30,477 nucleotides of DNA, taken from Botryococcus braunii (Eukaryota; Chlorophyta; Trebouxiophyceae). This document shows positions 19,202 to 29,036 of the stretch, piece by piece. The notes under the pieces were generated by a model, which worked only from the letters and a program-made list of their open reading frames with translations, was not told the DNA's origin and ran no database searches. Each line of letters begins with the position of its first letter. Position 1 is the stretch's first letter. The stretch lies in contig MVGU01001845.1 in the NCBI GenBank assembly GCA_002005505.1, forward strand, positions 1 through 30,477, read 5' to 3'. The translations under genes and the position numbers were made by a program.

Positions 19202-19894
19202 TGTTCGGCGTTCCCTGTATGACCCGGGCACGAAGGGTGATTAGCTCGTCGGTACTCTTGTTGTGTGTAGGAGAACAAGCAGTGACCGAATGTGAATGAG
19301 GACTTGATAGGCAACAGTCAAGAGATAAGCACCCGAAGTGCCTTTAATGTCCCAATCAAGTGATTACAATGCTACTTGCTTTCTCTCATCGCTCCGTAAT
19401 TCAAACTACTCCATCTACGTAACTACCGATAGTCTGCATTATCAGGGTTCAACGAGGAAATTCTTAGCATCAACTTAATAATATTACCTAGACCTTTCCT
19501 AACCCATTGTCAATGAGGCTTCAGTCTCTTAACGTCAGTTTACCTGTATGACCCGGGCACGAAGGGTGATTAGCTCGTCGGTACTCTTGTTGTGTGTAGG
19601 AGAACAAGCAGTGACCGAATGTGAATGAGGACTTGATAGGCAACAGTCAAGAGATAAGCACCCGAAGTGCCTTTAATGTCCCAATCAAGTGCCTCGTCCT
19701 TGCACGCCGGCGTCATAAATCCTTTCTAGCAAACCGTGTCTGATTACCTCATCCTTCCTAAACAACGTACAATTGGTCTAGATGGGATCTGGCAAAACTC
19801 CCAGGTTCTGCCACCTATTATTCATTGAAGCTGATCTGGCCACTATTACTCTTCTGAGGGAAAGGCACCAAAATGTTCGGTCACTATTATAACA
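19202..19894 (-). repeat. Copia D 3' LTR
   Basis: On the minus strand it starts TGTTATAATAGTG directly after a polypurine tract and ends GCCGAACA, giving TGTT...AACA ends and 693 bp. It contains two copies of a 149-bp block (19214-19362 and 19543-19691) that I read as identical. The 3' boundary is inferred from the terminal inversion, since the 5' LTR is not available. Confidence 0.75.
19215..19543 (-). other. Candidate intron inside copia D LTR
   Basis: Minus strand: CAG|GTAAAC at the end of the first repeat copy is a strong donor context. The acceptor is ATACAG|G at the end of the second copy, with CTAAT (plus strand 19240-19244) about 27 nt upstream. Length 329 nt equals the repeat period. 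Motif-based only. Confidence 0.4.
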
Positions 19895-19910
19895 CTTCCC
19901 CTTGCCTTTT
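19895..19910 (-). other. Copia D polypurine tract
   Basis: The minus strand reads AAAAGGCAAGGGGAAG immediately before the LTR's TGTT. It lies only a few bases after the RNase H stop at 19913, as in compact copia elements. Confidence 0.75.
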
Positions 19911-19912
19911 CC

Positions 19913-21994
19913 TCACAAAAACTTGGCCAATCCCAGAGCCTCACGATGACCCTGAAATACCTGCCTTGTCAGGGGCTTGGTAAATATATCTGCCACATTC
20001 CTAGCAGAAGTAACGTATTTCACATCAACCTGCCCCAATGCAATAGCTTCTCGAGCAAAATGAAAGCTGATTGCAATGTGCTTGGTATGCTTAGAGAACA
20101 CTGGATTTCTGAGATGATTGATGCATCCCTGATTATCACAGTGGATCTTCACAATCCATGGAGAAATACCAATTTCTTCCAGGAATCCCTTCATCCAATT
20201 TGCCTCTTTGACAGCTGCACTTGCCGCCATAAACTCAGCCTCTACAGTGGATGTGGCCACTGCAGACTGCTTTTTGCTTCCCCAAACTACTGCTCCTCCA
20301 AACACACGAATTACGTAACCAGTAGTGGAAAACCTGTGATCCTGATCACCACCATAATCTGCATCCACAAAGCCCTCCAGCTCTGTGTCCTTCCCTCCAA
20401 GTACTAACACAAGATCCCTGGTAGCCATCAGATATTTCAACACTCTGATTGCTTCATTCCAGTGAGCAGTGGTAGGAGTAATCCTATACTTGGAAAGCAC
20501 TCCCACAGCCTGGGAAATATCAGGCCTTGTGGTGTTGGCAATGTACAACAGTGACCCAACCAGTTCACAATATCTGTGACCTGGTGGTAAGGGACTCCCA
20601 GCTCCAATGCTGCCACTGTTGTCCTTAGACATAGGTCGCTGTGTGGCCACAAAATCCTTAGTCATAGGGGTGTCAGGTCCCACAGACTCCAGATCCAGCC
20701 CAAATTTCTCAACTAGGGCATCAATCTTGGGGATGCAGCTCAAAGAAATCAACCCTTTCTCTCTATCTCTCATCACTTGGCAGCCCAAGAAATCTTTCAC
20801 CTCTCCTAGATCATGAATGGTGAACTCCTGCTTCAGCAACCCTTTCACTCTTTCAATCTCACTCAAGCCCTTGGAAACTATCAGCAGATCATCAACATAA
20901 ATCAGCACAAAGGATTTCCCTCCATCCACAGAACATTTCACATAGACCCCAGCATCACTCTTGCACACCTCATACCCCATGGTAAGTAGCTTCTCATTCA
21001 GGGTCTTATGCCATGCCCTTGGAGCTTGCTTCAGGCCATACAGTGCCTTCTTCAAGCGACACACAGTGTTCCCATCCCCATTCTCAAACCCATGAGGTTG
21101 TGTGACATAGACCTCCTCCTCTAATTCACCATTTAAAAATGCAGTCTTGACATCCACCTGGTGAATTTCAAGACCCTCCTGTGCAGCCACTGACAGCAAA
21201 GCTCTTCTAGACCCATAACTGCTGGTGGGAGCAAATACCTCCATTACATCCACTCCTGGAATTTGCCTACACCCTTGAGCCACCAGCCTAGCCTTGAACC
21301 TAAGCACATTACCGTGAGCATCCATTTTCACTGAGAAAATCCAGTGAACTGGGATTACTTTGTGACCACGAGGTCTTGGAACGAACTCCATCACCTCATG
21401 AGCATCTAAGGAGTTTTGCTCCTCCTGCATAGCAGCCTTCCAATATTCCCACTGTGGGGACTGCTGGGCTTCCTTTAAACTGGAAGGCACACTAATCTTC
21501 CCAAATCGCACACCAGTGTGCTTCCCCTGATCTTGCTTACTCTTACTCTCACTGTCACCCACTACTCTTTCGCTGAATGTCGCCGCACTGCACGTGGGGA
21601 CTGTGGGCAAAGATCCAGATCCCCCCCTCTGATCTTTCTCTCTCTTAGACTCACAACTTGCCCTCTCAAGCTTGCTGCCAGTCACCCTCACATCATCCTC
21701 CCAGACACAGGTACCTCTCGGAAAGCTCTTGTAATTGGGGGAATTCTCACACTGTCCAGGCCTCCGATTCACCTCCTCAGACACACTCTCACATGGCTGA
21801 CGGTTTGCAGTCCCGTCTGGACTCTCACAGGCATTTGAACTACTCTGCATTGCATGAGCTCTTGATCTGTCTAGAGACTGTGCCCATGTCTCTCTCTCTC
21901 TCTCTGTCTGCTCCCCACTAGACATGAGCGCTGGGGCGCAGGCCCAGCAGCACACTCCCATGCATGGCCCACACTTGCGTGGCTGGCACCACAT
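19913..21994 (-). pseudogene. Copia D RT and RNase H
   Basis: An open frame of 693 codons. The true domain starts around residue 160-180 (VPSSLKEAQQSPQWEYW); earlier residues are a Ser/Glu/Arg linker partly out of frame. RT shows VIPVHWIF, KARLVAQGC, HQVDVKTAFLNG and the catalytic YVDD at about residue 366 (plus strand 20889-20900). RNase H follows with YIANTTRPDISQAVG, VDADYGGD, STVEAEFMA and HTKHI near the end, through DIFTKPL. The enzymatic region has no stop, but it is disconnected from integrase by a frame change in the linker, at a CT microsatellite near 21885-21905. Confidence 0.92.
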
Positions 21995-23060
21995 TGTCCT
22001 TGGGCATCACTGATTGAATTCTCATCTCTAACATGTCTCTCATGCACTGAACAGGTCCCACCCGTACAGCTCATCTCACTTGGACCATCTGCAGTCTGAT
22101 CAGAGACTGCCCCCCTCTCATCTCTTACAAGTGAAACAGGTCTCTCGGTGTCCTGCCCCAATTCCTGCGCTTCCCCTGGTCCCTGTGACTCTGTGTCACC
22201 TTCAGTCATCCCCACTCGCTCACGGCTCTCTCCCTTATCCTGTGCCAGCAGGATATCTCGAGCCGCAGTTCGTTGCTCGTAGCGTTGAGCTCGCGACAGT
22301 CCGTCCGGAGGCGGAATGGTAGTAGCCGGATGATTGTTACGCAGTGATTGCTGTACTCTCTCTAAGATCCGTTGGTGTTGCCCGCCGTCTGCACTTCCTC
22401 GCGCCAGTCGTTGAATTGCGTCCAGAGCCCCGTACTGATCCAAGTCCGGCTGCTGTTCTCCCGTGCTTGATTCGGGAGTCACATTGAGAATGCCCTCCTC
22501 TTGGGAAGGCTTCCCCTGACTAGCAGGCTCAGTTGCAGCCTGGTCAGAGGGTACTGGGAAGGAGCTGTCAGGTCTACTGCTGGAGCATGGGCTGCTGACA
22601 GTCTGATTCTGCGTGCTGCACTGTGGTAATGACACCACTGGGTTGCTGCTGTGCATTTGCCCTGGTAAGTCTTCAGGGTATGAGAACTGCTGAGGCTGGT
22701 CAGGGAGAACTGCCATTCCCACCCGAGTAGCTCCTCGGATGTGTTCTACAAATTGGACATCTCTGCTCTCCCTCCAGATTCCCCCTCCCATATAGACCCG
22801 GTATGCCTTTGACACTGGAGAGTAACCAGTGAACATCCCAGCCACAGCCTTTGGTGCAAATGCCCCCCTCTGCTGATCAGGAACGTGCACAAAAACTAGG
22901 CATCCCCATGTGCGCAGCAAGGATACGTCTGGTTTATATCCCATGAACATTTCGCAGGGAGATAGGGGCCTGCCTGTGCTGGGTCCCATATTCAGGAGGG
23001 TGCATGCTGTCTCCAGGGCTTCCTTCCACATAACAGGGCTAGCTGCAGCAAAATTGAGGA
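21871..23060 (-). pseudogene. Copia D integrase C-terminal part and linker
   Basis: This frame continues integrase with MWKEALETACTLLNMG, GYKPDVSLLRTWGCLVFVH and GMFTGYSPVSKAYRVY, typical of the copia integrase C-terminal region. It then enters a ~250-residue low-complexity linker (Ser, Gln, Pro, Glu rich) that precedes RT. It joins the upstream integrase frame by a one-base loss near 23068 and leaves frame at the GA/CT repeat near 21890. Confidence 0.85.
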
Positions 23061-24353
23061 GGTTCTGGTGCGTTCCTTGAGGGTCCTGTTGGCTCTCTCC
23101 GCAACTCCGTTCTGCTGAGGGGTATATGGGGCAGATGTCTCCAGCTTAGTGCCCTGGGATGCACAAAATTCCTTGAACTTGGCATTTAGGAACTCTGTGC
23201 CTCTGTCACTGCGGATGCACTTCACTGTAGTTTCCTTCTCAGTTTGCCAGTACAAAATTAGGTCTCTGACAACAGCTCCAATTACATCTTTTGACTTCAC
23301 TGGCAGCACTGCCTTCCACCCAGATGCCTCATCAGTTACAGTTACCCAAAAGCGTTCCCCAGTAATGGCTGCTGGTGCTATGGGGCCCACAGTGTCAATG
23401 TGGATTCTGTCAAGGGGTTTCTCAGCAGGTCTAGAACTTTCACCAAACGGGGGACGTGCATGCTTCCCCTCAATGCAAGCTTCACAATACTTAGGACACT
23501 TTTCACAAGGGGACAATACTGTGTCTAGGCCAGTAACCAGTTGCTCACTGCTCAGGCGTTTCATCCACGGATCTCCTGGGTGTCCCAATCTGCTGTGCCA
23601 CAGGAAACGTTTGGCACAGTCATGGCTTTGAGCTTTGGAGCATTTCTTCTTCAGAGCAGCTGTTGCTGAATAAGGAACCGTCACAGGTGCTACTGGGAGA
23701 CAGTTGTGGATATAATACAAGCCATTCTCTGATTTCACAGGCATCTGCCAACCACTCGGTCCTGAGGCAGCAGTGAATGCTCCAAGTCTATCTGTACTGA
23801 ACCGGATTCCATCACGCAAAGCAGCAGATACTGATAAAATATTGGTGGTAGTTGAGGGAACACACTGGACATGATGCAGCCACACTGGAACATGCTGAGA
23901 GGAAATGAGACACACTGACCCAGTAGCAACAATACCCCCAGTGGCATCAGATGTAGCGAGCAGCAGTGGAATAGGGTGGTCATGGACTGTAGGGGCATGC
24001 AGCAGGGACAGATTGTTCACGAGATGTACAGACGCTCCACTGTCCACAAGCCAAGACTGTTTGGACTGTTGGTGTTTACTGCCATCCAGCACATTATATG
24101 ATACCACGTATGGCATACCTTCCGAGGGAGGAGAAGGTGAGCCTGGAGGAGGGTGCAGCAATGGGAACGCTCCAGTGCCAGGGAATGCATGCTGTACGCT
24201 GGGAGGTGGCTGTGCTGCTCCAGGAAACTGCCCCTGGGGCCACATGGCTGCCAGTTGTTGTGCAGCTGCCACCACATTGCGTTGTGTCTCTGCATCCCTT
24301 TGGCGTTTGCGGCAGTCTCTCCAAAAATGGCCTTTCTTTGGCAGTAGTTGCAC
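22992..24353 (-). pseudogene. Copia D zinc knuckle, protease and integrase
   Basis: It begins in the CCHC knuckle (GHFWRDC). Protease has SWLVDSGASVHLVNN (DSGA). Pre-integrase has WHSRLGHPG, then CEKCPKYCEACIEGKH. The integrase core has D in HIDTVGPI, D in IRSDRGTEF and E in NGVAERANRT, all three catalytic residues. The last codons from about ERTRTSS are out of frame because one base is missing in a C run near 23068. Confidence 0.9.
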
Positions 24354-25010
24354 GTGCCTCTCACTTCTCCCCTTGATTCTGTGTCTGCTGGCTGTCTGGA
24401 GGGAATTGCCCCGCTGGTGGAGGGGACTGGGGCTGCCTCCAGTTGAGCAGGCATTGCTTTCATCACCATGGCAGGCTGTTCTCCATCATCGTTGTAGCCA
24501 GAGGCCTCGGCTGTGGTGGAAATGAGAGCTGCCAGCTGATCAAGGGGATAAGCTACTGCAGTGGGTAGCAGCCCGGGAGGATTGGCTGCAGCTGGTAGTC
24601 CCTGCACTATCTGAGTGGCCACATGACCATCCAAGAGGTCATGTCCATTGCGTTTCAAGCAGCTCTTGAGATTGATCATTCGGGACACGTACTGGGAAAT
24701 CGTTTCTCCACGTCTCATCCCTCTAGACATTTCCTTCAGCCAGTCTGCATTGGCTTGAGTGTTGTAGCCACCCACAAATTTCTTGCAAATGAACAGATAT
24801 GCATCATATGCTGACGGTTTACTTGACAATTCCCCCAACCATTCCTCTGGAACTGACTCGTACAGCAGAAGCATTGCAGCAGCATTGTGGATAGTCCCAG
24901 GCATGGCAGACTGAATGGCAGGAAAGGAACCCTTAGCACTATTGGCTGCAGTAAAGGCATTGTCCCATACCACAAAATTTGTGCCATGACGATCCAGCTT
25001 AATGTGCACC
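24312..25010 (-). pseudogene. Copia D gag, N-terminally truncated
   Basis: The true sequence starts at VHIKLDRHGTNF (25010). The Met at 25027 and five following residues come from E's LTR. Matches to E and C gag include AMPGTIHNAA, YESVPEEWLGEL, WLKEMSRGMRRGETISQYVSRM and IVQGLPA. The zinc knuckle (plus strand 24312-24352) reads CNYCQRK and then loses one base (24330-24333), which sends the rest out of frame. Confidence 0.85.
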
Positions 25011-25704
25011 TGTTGAGTTCTGAACATTATTATTGAATGCCTTGTGCTTTAAGTGATCTTCATGTGTGCACTATTAGGATATGGGTCCATTGAGAACATA
25101 AGGTACCTTGAGACACGGCAGATTCTGGACGTTTTCGAACATAAGGTACAATCCTATCTAGATCACACGTTTGTCGGATGAACTCTTAAGGCTGCCCCAC
25201 CGGAGTGAATACCAACTGGTTGTGAAAGATGCTGGGCATCACCAGATGCTAGTCTTGTCCGACAGTTGTGTGTGGCACTCAGCAGACAGTCGTACGGACT
25301 GTAGCTGGAGTAACTTCGTCTATTGACGACCTGTCTGCTTTGTACAGGTATGGTGCGGCAGTGTGTGTTGTATCATTGTTGCTATTGTGAGAGTGAACAA
25401 GCTTAGTGTACCCTGTAGTCACTCAAACAGATAAGGGACAGTGACTTCAGGGAGTATAGGCATGTACTTGAACGTAGCCGTCTAGAGCCTTATCTAGTGA
25501 TTGCTTGATCGGTGCTTGTGTACAAGATAATGATGTAACGGAACTGGTTGTGAAAGATGCTGGGCATCACCAGATGCTAGTCTTGTCCGACAGTTGTGTG
25601 TGGCACTCAGCAGACAGTCGTACGGACTGTAGCTGGAGTAACTTCGTCTATTGACGACCTGTCTGCTTTGTACAGGGAAAGCCGATTGCCCATAACCTGT
25701 GAAA
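25011..25704 (+). repeat. Copia E 5' LTR
   Basis: It starts TGTTGAGTTCTGAACAT and ends CCTGTGAAA before the primer-binding site. Two direct repeat copies, 25214-25348 and 25542-25676, appear identical. CATAAGGTAC occurs at 25097 and 25140 with the same 43-bp spacing as in C. The last bases are not CA, so either this end is mutated or the LTR ends at GCCCA (25692). Confidence 0.8.
25348..25675 (+). other. Candidate intron inside copia E LTR
   Basis: CAG|GTATGG follows the first repeat copy. TTGAC, then the pyrimidine-rich CCTGTCTGCTTTGTACAG, ends the second copy with AG at 25674-25675. The 328-nt length equals the repeat period. It would leave a 5' untranslated exon ending about 29 nt before the LTR end. 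Motif-based only. Confidence 0.4.
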
Positions 25705-25738
25705 GGTTATGGGCCCACGCCCTTCCAGCTGAGCCAAG
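25705..25738 (+). promoter_or_regulatory. Copia E primer-binding site (half-tRNA-Met type)
   Basis: GGTTATGGGCCCAC followed by GCCCTTCCAGCTGAGCCAAG. The reverse complement has an anticodon loop with CAU, the three G:C pairs typical of initiator tRNA-Met, and a D arm with an A-box-like TGGCTCAGCTGG. Copia C has the same 34 nt with one difference in the middle. Confidence 0.72.
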
Positions 25739-26094
25739 TAAAAGCAGGAGTGAAGGTCGTCTACGGATGGGTCAGACGTAAGCGTCAACAAAGGAGCTCG
25801 AGCATGGCGCAGCGGCGCAAGGGAACTCGAGTGTACCAGGACCATTATCTTACTCACAGTTTACCTTTCTGGGAAATTCATAATTGAAGTTTTAGCTGTG
25901 CTTTATCATTCATAGACGTTGTCTAGAAGCACTGAGTGAGTCGGGCCGGACTCCGGCGCAAACTTCTGAGGGGAACATATCTGCTACTACTGTGCAAGAC
26001 TGGCTGGTAAATTTCCATGACATGGAGGGAATTGTAGGGTATTGCTGCATTCCAGAAGTTTATGAGTAAGTTTGGCTGGTGAAGTGACAATAGT
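25739..26094 (+). other. Copia E leader (5' untranslated region)
   Basis: There is no gene here. It runs from the primer-binding site to the gag start. It could hold packaging signals, but none is recognised. Confidence 0.55.
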
Positions 26095-26856
26095 ATGACA
26101 AAAAGGGGCAAAGAAAAGGAAAGTAGCAGTGAAACAGCAATGTCTCAACCTGGAGAAGTCAGTGGGGCCACTCCAGGGCAGTCTATGACCGGGACACAAT
26201 CAGCCACTGCAGAACCAAAGGTGGAGATTGACAAGGCAGCCTACATCCCCAATACCTCTAATCCAAAGATGACTGTCATGCTTGATGATGGAGGGCGCAA
26301 TTTTGAATTTTGGTATGAAAATTTGGAGGCGTGCGCAAACACCAAGGGGGTCAGAGCGGCTTTGGAGAGGCCAATGCCAGGGTCGGTGGAGAACTCAGCC
26401 ATCAAGCAGTGGCTGATCCAGTCAGTTCCAGTCATCTGGCATTCTCAGATCTCATGCCACAAAGCAGCGTTCGACTTCATCGCGTGGGTGAAGAACAGTC
26501 ACACTGGAGGGAGCAACCAAGACATCAACCTTGAGTGGTACAAGGAAATGGAGCAGGGCATCAAGACAGGGGAGACACTCAAGGTCTACCTCTACAGAAT
26601 GATGGATCTGGCTACAAGTCTCAGAAACAACGCGTTCATCCTCTTGGACCACAATGTTGGGGAGCTGATGGTGAAGGGCCTCCCTCCTGTGCTGAGGCTC
26701 GAGTCCCTGGAGGTTATGGCAACCGACAAGCCGCCATTGGAGCTGATTCAAAGAATCCTGCGCGCCGCAGCCAGCCGTGGGTACAAGGACCCACCTGCAG
26801 AGGGAACACCTCAGGCCATGGCAGCTGCAGCAGTGGCTGGTCCCTCTGGGGGGTAG
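26095..26856 (+). CDS. Copia E gag (capsid-like) protein
   Basis: A clean frame of 253 codons. After a Ser/Thr/Gln-rich N-terminus (~55 residues), the copia gag fold region runs from NPKMTVMLDDGGRNFEFWYENLEAC-type sequence through AIKQWLIQSVPVIW, WYKEMEQGIKTGETLKVYLYRMM and GELMVKGLPP. The end is Ala-rich. It stops at TAG after a run of six G (26846-26851). One extra G, or a -1 shift, would continue into the zinc knuckle frame. Gag packages element RNA into cytoplasmic particles. Confidence 0.88.
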   Translation: MTKRGKEKESSSETAMSQPGEVSGATPGQSMTGTQSATAEPKVEIDKAAYIPNTSNPKMTVMLDDGGRNFEFWYENLEACANTKGVRAALERPMPGSVENSAIKQWLIQSVPVIWHSQISCHKAAFDFIAWVKNSHTGGSNQDINLEWYKEMEQGIKTGETLKVYLYRMMDLATSLRNNAFILLDHNVGELMVKGLPPVLRLESLEVMATDKPPLELIQRILRAAASRGYKDPPAEGTPQAMAAAAVAGPSGG

Positions 26857-29036
26857 CTGGAGCGTCATCAAGCGCTGGAGCTGCACCAGGAGTGGGAGCA
26901 GTACCGGGAGTTGGAGCAGCACTACCAGCAAACGAACAGCCTCCCGCTGGCCCCTCTGCAACTACTTTTGGTGGCAGGGGGCGTGGACCTGGCAGGGCAA
27001 GAAGGCCCAGAGAGGAGCTTACATGCCACTTCTGCAAGGCAAAGGGCCACTTCATGACTGACTGCGGACCGCTCAGGCAGCTGCAGGCTCTGCATCAAAA
27101 CATGCAAGCGGCAAGCGTTGGGCCTGCAGCTTACTGGGGCCAGGGAGGCCCACAGTCGTCTCCTCAAGCCTGGTGGGACCATGGATCTGGCCGGGGTGGC
27201 CCGCCTTCATCCGCTTCCAGCCCTGGACCTCCTTCAGCATATAACTATCCAACAAGTCAACACACGTTTCCGGGGTGGCATTTACCACCTCCACCCCCTC
27301 CTTCTGGTGAGGCGATGTTTATCTCTCTCAATGTGCTTGCCCCAACTTCGCATGGAGCTAGCAGCACATCTTGGTTAATAGATAGTGGTGCCTCTGTGCA
27401 TATAGTCAATGATCTCTCATTGCTCCATAATCCAGTTATGCATAGACAGCCTCTTCCTCTGCACTTGGCAACCTCAGACGCCAAGGGAGGAATCATTGCA
27501 TCTGGGTCTGTATGCCTTGTGAATGCAAGGCACGAAGTATTCTGGCTGCACAATGTGCAGTGTGTTCCTTCTGCGCATACCAACCTCATTTCAGTCACTG
27601 GTGCAATTCAGGATGGAGCATCTTTCCTGACTGACACTGCAGGTGGTTACACAGCCATGAAGGGACCTGAAGGGTGGTGTGGAGATATCACCCGCGCACG
27701 AGGTCTGTTTTTTTTGGAGTTTGTTAGTCCTGTCAGAGGGCAGCAAGTTGGCTGCAGACATATTGATCACATGGCTGAGGCGTCTCATCTTAGGAAAGGA
27801 CACGTGTGTAGCGAGAGATCTCTGTGGCATGCTAGGTTAGGTCATCCTGGTGCCAGCAGCATGCAGAGGTTCTCCAAGGAAGATCTGGTTACAGGAATCA
27901 ATATCTCCCTTGCTCCCTGCTCTGAGTGCCCCAAGCACTGTGAATCGTGTATACAAGGGAAACACTCCAGACCTCCTTTCCCTGTATCTTCCAGGCCTGC
28001 ACATCACCCACTCGATAGAGTCCATGTGGATACTGTGGGTCCCATATCACCTCCTGCCATCACAGGTGAACGATATTGGGTCACTGTAGTGGATGAAAGT
28101 TCACACCAAGTTGCCTCCCTGCCTGTGAAGTCAAAGGATTGCATCCCAAAGGCTGTGATAGACCTGCTCCGTTTTTGGCAGACCCAACGAGGCACGGTTG
28201 TGAAGTGTGTGAGGACTGACAGGGGTTCAGAGTTCCTGAACCAGCAATTCAAAGAGTTTTGTGCTCAGCAGGGCACTAAGATGGAGTCCTCAGCGCCCTA
28301 CACGCCTCAGCAGAATGGGGTGGCGGAGAGGATGAATAGGACCCTGAAGGAGCGAACAAGGACTCTGTTGGTCCATGCTGCAGCAGACCCCTCCCTTTGG
28401 AAGGAGGCGCTTGAGACAGCTACCCTCCTCTACAATGTGGGTCCTACTTCAGGCAGGTCCCTGACCCCCATGGAATTATTCTTTGGTGTCAAACCTGATG
28501 TGTCTGTGCTGCGCACGTTTGGCTGTGTAGCCCATGTGCACATTCCCAGTGGCCAAAGGTCTGTTTTTGGGCCCAAGACCATCCCTGGGATGTTTACTGG
28601 TTATTGTCCCCAGTCTAAAGCGTATCGTGTGTACGTGGGGAATGGAGTGTGGAAGGAGAGTAGGGACGTCAGCTTTATCGAGCACTTGAGGGGGGCTGAG
28701 AGAGTGGGTCTATCAAAGGTCCAGCCTGGGTCTGTCTATGATTCTAGGATATCACCCCCCCTTGGCAGTGAGAATCTGGCAACGCCTCAAGCAATTCCCT
28801 CTGCTGCTCCACCCACGTTCTGGGATGAGGAGGATGACCATGGAGTGGAGACGCTTTCCACTGGGGCTCCTGGGACCTCTGGACTTTGTGCTGGGGATCA
28901 GTCTGGAGACGGGACCACAGCAGCACATGACCAAGGAAACCCCACCAGCCTGGATTCTACTGTTGGGACCCAGAACCATCTCAGCACTCGTGGTCGGTGC
29001 TTGAGCATATGCAGAATCTGGCCAGGGGGGGTGTAG
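26857..29036 (+). pseudogene. Copia E zinc knuckle, protease and integrase
   Basis: The frame is open well upstream of 26857, but the real protein joins from gag by a frame change. A CCHC knuckle lies at 27024-27065 (CHFCKAKGHFMTDC). Protease has SWLIDSGASVHIVND near 27370. Pre-integrase has LWHARLGHPG (about 27825), then CSECPKHCESC. Integrase has HVDTVGPI, VRTDRGSEF and NGVAERMNRT, so all catalytic residues are present, followed by GYCPQSKAYRVYVG and FIEHLRG. It ends in a Pro/Thr/Gly linker that loses frame before 29036. This is the best preserved integrase in the window. Confidence 0.9.

Larger units (their letters stand above)
19202..25010 (-). mobile_element. Copia element D, cut at its gag by E
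   Basis: Minus-strand order: gag (N-terminus missing), zinc knuckle, protease, integrase, long linker, RT, RNase H, polypurine tract, 3' LTR. Three reading-frame changes divide it. At 25010 the gag coding sequence meets TGTTGAG, the left end of copia E's LTR in opposite orientation. The rest of D's gag, its leader and its 5' LTR are therefore expected beyond E's 3' LTR, outside this window. Confidence 0.87.

Noticed and set aside
25806..25815. GGCGCAGCGG in the copia E leader, identical to part of initiator tRNA-Met
   Set aside because: It is only 10 nt, in sense rather than antisense orientation, with no match in copia C. Likely chance.
26840..26860. Programmed -1 frameshift between copia E gag and pol at GGGGGGT before TAG
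   Set aside because: The heptamer fits a slippery site, but the related elements C and D lose frame at other positions and in other directions. A one-base loss in a G run is simpler.
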